This document shows, piece by piece, positions 1 through 8,300 of a stretch of DNA of 64,000 nucleotides; the first letter of the stretch is position 1, and each line of letters opens with the position of its first letter. The translations under genes and the position numbers were made by a program. The DNA comes from Clostridium sp. BNL1100 (GTDB lineage Bacteria > Bacillota > Clostridia > Acetivibrionales > DSM-1351). The stretch lies in the NCBI RefSeq assembly GCF_000244875.1, contig NC_016791.1:2981001-3045000 (forward strand), given 5' to 3'. The notes below the pieces were generated by a model that was not told where the DNA came from, searched no databases, and saw only the letters and a program-made list of their open reading frames with translations.

Positions 1-910
1 AACTTACGTTTAACGGCTCTTTAAAAGTATATAATTTGGGAGTATTAATTACCAATTCATAATCATTTATATTATTACTTTCAAGAGGCCCGAATGTGTA
101 AGTATATATTCCCTCGCCTTTATTATCCGTATCATGAATGCTTTGTCCAATAGCATAATGTTCTTGTTTAATTTCTTTATTTCTAATTTTAGGGTTTAGT
201 AAGGTGTAGGCATTTGGTTTTTTTATCTTTAAAGAAACACAGGAATTAATAAATTCCAAGTTGGTAATTCGCATATTCAAATTTTCATCTAAATCATAAT
301 TTTTTATATTTAATGGCAGTATTTTCTGATTAACGTTATCTGTTAAGCCTATACTTTCAATAACAAACTTAAATTTGGAATTTTTATCTTTTATTACATC
401 TTTGTTTGATTCAAACCTAAAAATAACACAATTTTGCTTCCCATTGTTAATTTCACCGAAACTGCGAACAAAATTCCTTACACCATTAATCTCAAGATAG
501 CACTCATTAAATGTTGCTTTGTTTTGGAATATGTGCTTCGTTTTATCCGTTAGTTTATAAAATAATAACACACCGTTATTTTCTACTAATGCTGCATTTA
601 CAGTCAGCTGTATACCTTCTTGTTCATCGGACTTATTTACTAAGTTGCCATTAACCGGGCCTGGATTACTGCCAAAAAATCTAACAATATAATCACGAAT
701 ATCAGAGTTTACTGTGGCATATGCCGTAACAGATATTGTTAAGAGTAAAACAATGCACATAGCAACTACAACAGGAGCGTAACGAAATTTCTTTCCGGTA
801 AATGTATTTTTTTTAGGTTCTACAGAAATTTTATTCCAATATTCTGGTGTAATTTGCTTGACTTCTGCCAACAAGGCTTTTTTAATTTTTCTTTCCTTTA
901 TCAAAAACAT
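1..910 (-). CDS. DUF4179-like membrane protein, partial (anti-sigma partner)
   Basis: An open frame runs from an ATG at 910 to the left edge of the window, so the C-terminus is missing. About 50 polar residues are followed by one hydrophobic segment (around residues 49-66, VVVAMCIVLLLTISVTAYA) and then a long extracytoplasmic region rich in beta-type sequence, beginning with TVNSDIRDYIVRFFG. This one-TM layout, directly after a sigma-70-like gene with a gap of 25 bases, is that of the DUF4179 proteins that sit beside ECF-like sigma factors in clostridia and are thought to hold the sigma factor at the membrane. The anti-sigma role is inferred from position and topology; no binding motif is visible. 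Confidence 0.6.
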   Translation of the reverse strand, partial: MFLIKERKIKKALLAEVKQITPEYWNKISVEPKKNTFTGKKFRYAPVVVAMCIVLLLTISVTAYATVNSDIRDYIVRFFGSNPGPVNGNLVNKSDEQEGIQLTVNAALVENNGVLLFYKLTDKTKHIFQNKATFNECYLEINGVRNFVRSFGEINNGKQNCVIFRFESNKDVIKDKNSKFKFVIESIGLTDNVNQKILPLNIKNYDLDENLNMRITNLEFINSCVSLKIKKPNAYTLLNPKIRNKEIKQEHYAIGQSIHDTDNKGEGIYTYTFGPLESNNINDYELVINTPKLYTFKEPLNVS

Positions 911-935
911 AAAATTTAAGCTCCTTTCGTTGTTT

Positions 936-1460
936 CTATTTCAGTAAATCATACATATCCTTTATTGCGGTCCGGTATTTCCAAGTAATAGTCCCCATAG
1001 GACGTTCTAATATATTACTTATTTCCTTAAATTTTAACCCTGCCAGAACGTGCATTACTACAATTTGCTGTTGTTCAAAATCAAGCTGTTTAAGTGCTTC
1101 AAATACTATTATTTTATTTTCAAAATCTGTTTTTTGTTTAGTATTAGCAATAATATTTCCGTAGCCGGATTCAGAATCAAAAGTTGTGACGATTTCCTTT
1201 TTCTTTCTAAGCACATCGATAGAAGCATTCCTGGCTATCTGCAATATCCATGCTTTAGGACTAGTCCCTTTTTTATATGAAGTAGCATTTGCCATTACTT
1301 TAAAAAATACTTCCTGCGACACGTCTTCAGCAAGATATCTATCTTTCAAAATTATATAAGACAGAGTATAAACAGCCTGATTAAGTTCATCATATATGAA
1401 TTTAAGGCTTTCATAATCACCATTTGCAATTTTTAATATACTCTGCTCTAATTTTTTCAA
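936..1460 (-). CDS. ECF-type RNA polymerase sigma factor
   Basis: A protein of about 174 residues with sigma-70 region 2 (motif DRYLAEDVSQEVFFKVM, then the WILQIARNASIDVLRKK core-binding and -10 recognition part) and region 4 (LKFKEISNILERPMGTITWKYRTA, a helix-turn-helix for the -35). There is no region 3, as expected for group 4 sigma factors. The frame could open at a GTG at 1472, but that codon lies inside the AGGAGG ribosome-binding site (1472-1477), so the TTG at 1460, 11 bases after AGGAGG, is preferred. The gene is followed after 25 bases by a one-TM protein that is probably its regulator. A perfect palindrome lies just upstream (1482-1495). Confidence 0.85.
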   Translation of the reverse strand: MKKLEQSILKIANGDYESLKFIYDELNQAVYTLSYIILKDRYLAEDVSQEVFFKVMANATSYKKGTSPKAWILQIARNASIDVLRKKKEIVTTFDSESGYGNIIANTKQKTDFENKIIVFEALKQLDFEQQQIVVMHVLAGLKFKEISNILERPMGTITWKYRTAIKDMYDLLK

Positions 1461-1481
1461 TAATAATTTCACCTCCTATAA

Positions 1482-1495
1482 ATTAAACGTTTAAT
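1482..1495. promoter_or_regulatory. 14-bp palindrome upstream of sigma factor gene
   Basis: ATTAAACGTTTAAT is a perfect palindrome just 5' of the ribosome-binding site of the sigma gene. It may be an operator or part of an autoregulated promoter, but short AT-rich palindromes arise often by chance in such DNA. Confidence 0.25.
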
Positions 1496-1615
1496 CGGTA
1501 CTATTTTATGGAATATTTAGAAATGTTTTTTGATTTATATAAGAATTCTTAAAAAAGAAATTTGTGAATGAATTAACTAGGTAAGAAATTTACGAGGTTA
1601 TAGTTGCAGTATTTT

Positions 1616-2071
1616 TTAAGTCCGTCGATTCAATTTGATTGCTTTATATTCTGTATTTGGTATCGAATATAAAACTGAATCTCGCCATCTTTCCTTTACC
1701 CATCTATGTTCCCTCATACAACCTTCATATATCATTCCTGCTTTTTGCAAAACCTTGATTGAATCTAAATTTCTTGAATCACACAGTGCGTCAATTCTAT
1801 GAAGGGATAATTCCTTGAATCCAAATGAAATTACTTCTTTTACCGATTCAGTTGCATATCCTCTTCCCCAATATTCCTTTGATAGCCTATAGACTATTTC
1901 ACCTCCTTTATGAAAATGGATAGGACAGTTAAGGCCACATTCACCTATTAGCCTATTATTTGATTTTAATATTATTGCAAATCGAATAAATTTTCTTGGT
2001 TCTTCTTTTTCCTGACTTGAATACCCACTATACATCTGGAGCTTCAAACCACTTACTATCACTTTTTCCAA
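1616..2071 (-). CDS. GNAT acetyltransferase (RimJ/RimL-like), short N-terminus
   Basis: The C-terminal two thirds match the RimJ/RimL-type GNAT fold: RLIGECGL (beta 4), the acetyl-CoA loop WGRGYATE, then DALCDSRNLDSIKVLQKAGM, the typical N-S-x-x-V-L-x-K-x-G-F/M region. Members usually have about 170-185 residues and begin with a T-x-R-L-x-L-R strand; here only about 39 residues precede the RLIG strand and that start motif is absent. The frame opens at a TTG with no convincing ribosome-binding site and overlaps the preceding small frame by 13 bases. It may be an N-terminally decayed gene. Acetyl-CoA-dependent N-acetylation is the family activity; the substrate is unknown. Confidence 0.55.
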   Translation of the reverse strand: MEKVIVSGLKLQMYSGYSSQEKEEPRKFIRFAIILKSNNRLIGECGLNCPIHFHKGGEIVYRLSKEYWGRGYATESVKEVISFGFKELSLHRIDALCDSRNLDSIKVLQKAGMIYEGCMREHRWVKERWRDSVLYSIPNTEYKAIKLNRRT

Positions 2072-2304
2072 AACTTAAGATTGTTATATTCCCCAGCTGT
2101 CTTCCGCAGATATTTCTCATCAATTTCAGGCCATTCGAACCCTATTCTACCTAAAAACCAATCGGTAAATTCACATCTGACTGCCGGAACTTTTAATTTT
2201 GAATTACTGTTTTTAGTTATTAGAACAAGCTGTTCGAATAAGCGTTCGCTTATCTGGTTATTTCGATATTGCTCCAAAATCATATCATCCTCTGTGTATT
2301 TCAA
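2059..2304 (-). CDS. hypothetical 81-residue protein
   Basis: A small frame between the PKS-NRPS stop and the GNAT gene. It opens at a TTG 44 bases after the PKS-NRPS stop, without a clear ribosome-binding site; the same frame stays open upstream until a stop inside the PKS tail but has no ATG. The sequence is charged and soluble with a WFLGRIGFEWPEIDEKYL stretch. I do not recognise the family. It could be an independent small gene at the end of the biosynthetic transcript or the remains of a longer one. Confidence 0.3.
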   Translation of the reverse strand: MKYTEDDMILEQYRNNQISERLFEQLVLITKNSNSKLKVPAVRCEFTDWFLGRIGFEWPEIDEKYLRKTAGEYNNLKFWKK

Positions 2305-2348
2305 ATCAATGCCTGCTTTTTTAATAGCTTTATAATTTTTAGGATAAT

Positions 2349-5300
2349 CTATAAGCTCCCATCTTCATTCAATATCCGTTCTATTATTTCGGAATTTTGT
2401 TTGATAAACTCAGGACTTAGCATTTCAATATGAGCACCAAAACCTTGTATGCTCTTGAATCTTTTTGACGTACTATTTGACCATAAGTTACGTTCCCTCG
2501 GACTTACCTTTACATTGCCCTCTTCAAGGGACTTTATCAGAATAATATTTGCATCCACCTGCCCCAAGGTAATCAAACTGTCTAAATACCTTGAATAAGC
2601 TATTATCTTTTTGCCTACATAATCGGTAAGCGTTCTTTTATCGTTATGACGTTTTATAATTTCATCCTGAGTTCTATTGTGCTTGAAGTAGCTATCTATA
2701 AGCTCATTTATCATCTTCTCTCTTTCTTCCTCTGTCAGATTGGTTATTTCTGAACGGTAATAAGAATCAATCATTATTATTTTTGAAACCTCATATCCTT
2801 GCCTCTCCAACTCTTTTGCCACTTCAAAAGCCAGGTTCCCCCCCGCTGAATACCCCAATAATATATATGGACCTTCAGACTGAACTTTAATAATTACTTT
2901 AACATATTCTTCAATTAAATTTTCATCTTCTATAAAGTTAAAACTATATAAACAATTCGAACCAAGTTCTTCTGCCAACTGCATGTATAATATGCCTACC
3001 GCCCCTAAAGAAGGTAAGCAGAATACAGTCTTGCCGCCTTGTTTATTCGAACTTAGCTGAATACAATCATTCAAATAGTTTTTAGATACATCTTGAGAAG
3101 TGCTAACAATGTCTGAACAGCCTCTAACTGTCGGATCTTTAAAAACATCTCTGAAAGCAAGCTCAATACCAAACTCAGAATGTACCATCGATAAAAAAGA
3201 CATTATGCTTAATGAATTTGCACCAAGTTCAAATAAATCATCATTTATTCCCACACGCTCCAGTCCGAGTACTTCACAAACTACCCTGCAAAGCTTCTCC
3301 TGAATTTCATTTTCAGGTGCAACATATTTTGTTTTTACACTTAATTCTATTTCTGGCAGCTTCTTTTTGTCAATTTTCCCATTTTCCGTTATCGGAATAC
3401 TATCAATTTGCATTATATATGTTGGTATCATATACAAAGGAAGTTTCACAGATAATATTTCCCGTACCTTATCCGGCATTATTTCATACTTGGATACAAT
3501 ATATGCATATATACATTTATCGCCGGATTTATCTTCTGAGACCACTATTGCGGCATCATCAATTTTATCCAATTTTCTTAGAACGTTTTCTATTTCCGCA
3601 AGTTCTATTCTGTATCCTCTTATTTTAACCTGATCGTCTATTCTTCCTAAAAACTCTATATTTCCGTCAGGCAGCCATCTTGCCAGATCCCCGGTCCTGT
3701 ACATTCTTTCCCCCGGTACAAATGGATTTTCTGTGAATTTTTCCTGAGTTAATTCTTCATGGTTGATATACCCTCTCGCCAAACTTTCTCCGCTGATGCA
3801 TAACTCCCCAGCTACGCCTACCGGCTGTGCCTTATTCCCGTTTAATATATACACCTTTGTATTACTAATGGGTTTGCCGATGGGTATATTGGCACTGCTT
3901 TCTTTTACCATATAACAGGTGGTAACTACCGTATTTTCCGTAGGGCCGTAATTATTTACGATCTTATATCTCTGTTTGTTAAAATATTTCAGCTTGTCGC
4001 CTCCGGTGAGTAAGCACCGTAAGCTTCTATTTTCCAGTTGTATGAACTTCTCGCATATTTGCGTCGGTAGAAAGCTGATGCTGATTCCGTTCTTTTCATA
4101 GTACTCGTTGACCTTATTCACATTCAGCCTAATTTCTTCATCGATAACATGGATCGCCGCCCCCTGGATGAGGTATGGGAATATCTCCCACACCGATGCA
4201 TCAAAACCGGTGCCGGCATATTTGGTGGCCCGGTCCCGGCTTGTGACTTCATACCTTTCAATGTGCCAACTGCACAGGTTAACCAATGCCCGGTGTTCTA
4301 CCATGACACCTTTGGGCATTCCGGTAGACCCGGAGGTATAGATTACGTAGGCCATATGCTCCGGCTTGCTGTTTGTTTTGCCGACTGCCCTTCTTTCTGC
4401 TGATGCCTGGGTATCTCTGATTTCTAAGATTTCGTCGCCAAACTCAATCCCGCTGCTTATTTTCTCTGTGCTGATCAACAGTTTTGCACAGCTGTCCTTG
4501 AGCATATATTCGATTCTTTGCTTAGGATAGTCTACATCGATGGGCAAGTATGCCGCACCGGCTTTTAATACCCCCAGGATTGCTGCAAACATGTCAATTG
4601 ATGGATTCAGCAATATCCCGACAACTTCATCACAGTCTATACCTTTTTCCATGATGTTTTGGGAGACTGCCTCCGCCCTTCTGTCCAGTTCTCTATAGCT
4701 GATCTTTTCTTCCCTATGCACAACGGCAATATTCTCAGGGGTTTTCCACACCTGCTCCTCGAAGAGTTCATGGATGGTCTTGTCCCTCGGATACTCAACT
4801 TTTGTATTGTTAAAACCATAGAGTATACTCTCCTTCTCCTTATCCGACATCATGTCTAGCTCTTGCAGTTTTTTCTCCGGGTTCTTAACAATTTCATGGA
4901 GTAGATTTTGGAAGTGTCCTACGATTCTTTCCACCGTCTCCTTCTTAAACAGTTTGGTACAATAATTAATGAGGAAACTGATCTTATCCCCACTGAATGC
5001 CGCCAACAGCGAAAGATCAAATTTTGCTGTTTTATCGACGGTTTCATAGGGTTTTAACCTGAGTCCTGTCTCTTTTTCTAATGTTGCTCCTGCACTCTGC
5101 AGAGTAAACATGGTATCAAAGAGCGGATTTCTGCTTATATCCCGCCTTATATCCAGTTTCTCTACAAGCTCTTCAAATTGGAAATTCTGATTTTCATATG
5201 CCCTTAATGCATTTTCCCTGACTTCCTCCACGAATTCTTTGAAAGTCTTGCTGCTTTCGGGGTAGTTCCTCATGGCCAGCGTGTTTACAAACATACCGAT

Positions 5301-8300
5301 TAGGTTTTCCAAATCGGTATGGGGTCTCCCGGCGATGGGCGTTCCTACGATGATGTCTTCCTGCCCGGTATACTTCGAGAGCAGTACATTATATGCTGCC
5401 AACAACACCATATACAGCGTTGCCCCTGTATCTCCCGCCAGTTTCTCCAAACCTTTTGCAACTTCGGGAACGATATCAAATGTAATGCTGTCTCCTTCGA
5501 AGCTTTGCACCCGCGGTCTAGGAAAATCTTCTGGCAAATTCAGCACAGGGATTTCCCCCTGGAATACCTTGAGCCAATATTCTTCCTGTTTCTGCATCCT
5601 GTCATCCGCCTTCATCCGGTTTTGCCATGCGGAATAATCCTTGTATTGAATTTTTAAATCCGGCAGTCCCCTTCCTTCATACAGTGCTGCAAATTCTCCC
5701 GTCAGAATGTCCATGGAGACACCATCCGATATGATATGGTGCATATCAAACAACAGTATATGCCTTGTTTCACTTAGTTCTATCACACCTACCCTTAATA
5801 AAGGTGCTTTGCCCAGTTCAAAGGGTTCTAGAAAAGAATTTATCTTTTCTTTTACTTCAATCTCACTATTAACAGAGATTTTTTTTATGCTGAAATCAAT
5901 TGTATCGATATTATGTACCCTCTGTATTATTATTTTATCTATTGTTTCGAAGCTTGTCCTTAGAGTCTCATGCCGCTCTATCAATTTTTTAAGGGCTCTC
6001 TCAACTCTACCAATTTCAAGTTCTCCTTCAATAAATAGAGCTGACGGCATATTATAGGCGGTACTGTCTTTCTCAACTTGCTGCAATATATACATTCTTT
6101 TTTGAGCTGAAGATGCCTCGTAATACTCTTTTTCTTCAACTTTTTTTATTTTCTCATATGTATGCTTTTCTCCAGAGGCTATAAAATCACTTATAGATTC
6201 TATATTTCTCAGATTAAATATTTCTTTTAAAGAGATTTTAGCACTGAGCTCATTATATATTTTTGTCATTAATACAGTAGCTTTTAAGGAATCTCCTCCC
6301 AGTTCAAAAAAATCGTCATATTTATCTATTTCCTCTATCCCCAGAAGTTTTTGAAATATTTTCACAAGAATTAACTCAATTTCATCTTTCGAAATTGCAT
6401 GTTGAATATTTCTGTTTAGCTCTTCACCACAGTTTTGATTTTCTCCCCCATAGAACATAGACTCTTTATTCTCTAGCTCTGGCATACCTTTTAGATATAA
6501 TTCCAAAGAATATGTGGACACTATTAATTGTGATAGAATATAGTCCGGCAAATTACTGTCCAAAATCCGCTTTAAAACCTCGATACCCTCAGAAGTCAGC
6601 ATACCGGTTTCTAAACTTACCAAGGAATTTCCAGTGTTGACAGAGTCTACAGCCATACCAACTTCTTTCCAACTATCCCAATTGATTGATACCGAATATA
6701 TTCCAGTCTGGTTAGATTGATATTGAGAGAAGGCATCCAGAAAGCTATTTGCTGAGGAATATCCTATCTGACCGTAGGGTGCGATAATGGAATTCAATGA
6801 TGAGCATAATATAAGGAAATCAAGCTTATTGTTTTCTATAAATTTATTAATTTCTAATGTTCCATATATTTTGGGAGCAATAACACAATCAGTTGTCGCT
6901 CTATTTCTTAACTGAATCATACCCCCGTCAGGTAATCCGGCACCATGAATAATTCCATTGACTTCACCAAACCGTTCATGAATTATTGACATGGCTCTGC
7001 TCATCTGTTCGGCATCAGCAACATCTGCATTAATCAGTAAAACCTCCGCACCTGATTCTTGCAGTCCTTTAATTTTCATGATTTTATCTGATAATTTACA
7101 ATCCTTTTCAGACGAGTTTATATAATCATCCCACTTTTCACTCGGCGGTATCTCTGAACGTCCTATTAATACCAGCTTTGCCCGTACGGTCTTAGCCAAA
7201 TACTCCGATATTGCCAGACCAATACCACCAAGACCTCCAGTAATCATATATACACCATTTTCCCTCAGACGTGATGGTATCCCATGGCATTCTTTTAATT
7301 GTATTTGCTTAAAGTTCTGTACCCAGCGGTATTTCCCCCTGTACGCAACCAGTGAGTCATCCGGGCTGGCTGCCAATTCTGACAACAAACAGTTTATAAG
7401 CTGCCGCTCCTTTATTTTATCTGTTTGAGGAAGATCGATGTCAATACCTGTACACTTAATATTATGGTATTCCCTTGGGATAGTTTTTATTGATCCAATA
7501 ACAACTGACTTCTCTGGGTTAATGCTCTCTTCCCCAGTCACTATATGCATATTATTAGTGACTACTTTAATTGATACCTTTTCTAAAAAGTTTAATTCGC
7601 CTATTGCTTGAGCAATATAGATTATTCCATATAATCCTATATCAACTGCAGTTTTAACTTTACTTTTATCCAGTTTGCAAGAGTTATCGTCTGTTAAAGT
7701 CCACAAATATAAGATTACATCCGGGGTAAATTTTGATTTGTTCAAGTCATTAAACAAACTTTTGTAGTCTTTATCCTTCCCAGGGTTAATAAAATAGCTG
7801 CAACGGGTTTCCTTGTAGAACTCAGCCCCCATCCTTACAAATGTTAAATTATAGTTTGAAAACTCCATGCTTTCTATCAGCTTACTACTGAATTCAAGTG
7901 TATTTGTAAAAACTAATATACTCTTCCCAGCGTCAACACTTATATCACTATATGGTAAATCTGTACGCTCCCATGACGGAATAGAAAACCAATTTTTAAT
8001 ATCTTTCTTCTTATAGGTTTGAGCTAATGTTTCTAAACTTTTATTATAGTCCATATCAATCCAATAACGTTTACGTTCAAATGGATAGGTAGGTAAAGGG
8101 ATACGTCGCCTTTTTTCATTTTTATAAAACTGATTCCAATCTATTTTTATTCCCGCACACCACAACATTCCCAGTTGGTTTAAAAGAAACGCCATGTCTG
8201 ATGGAGCTTCCTGAATTGAATTAAATAAATTCATAATCTGATTCCTGGGAGACTGCTTTTCTGCATCTTCCCTAAAGTGTCTTAATAGATTAACAACCGG

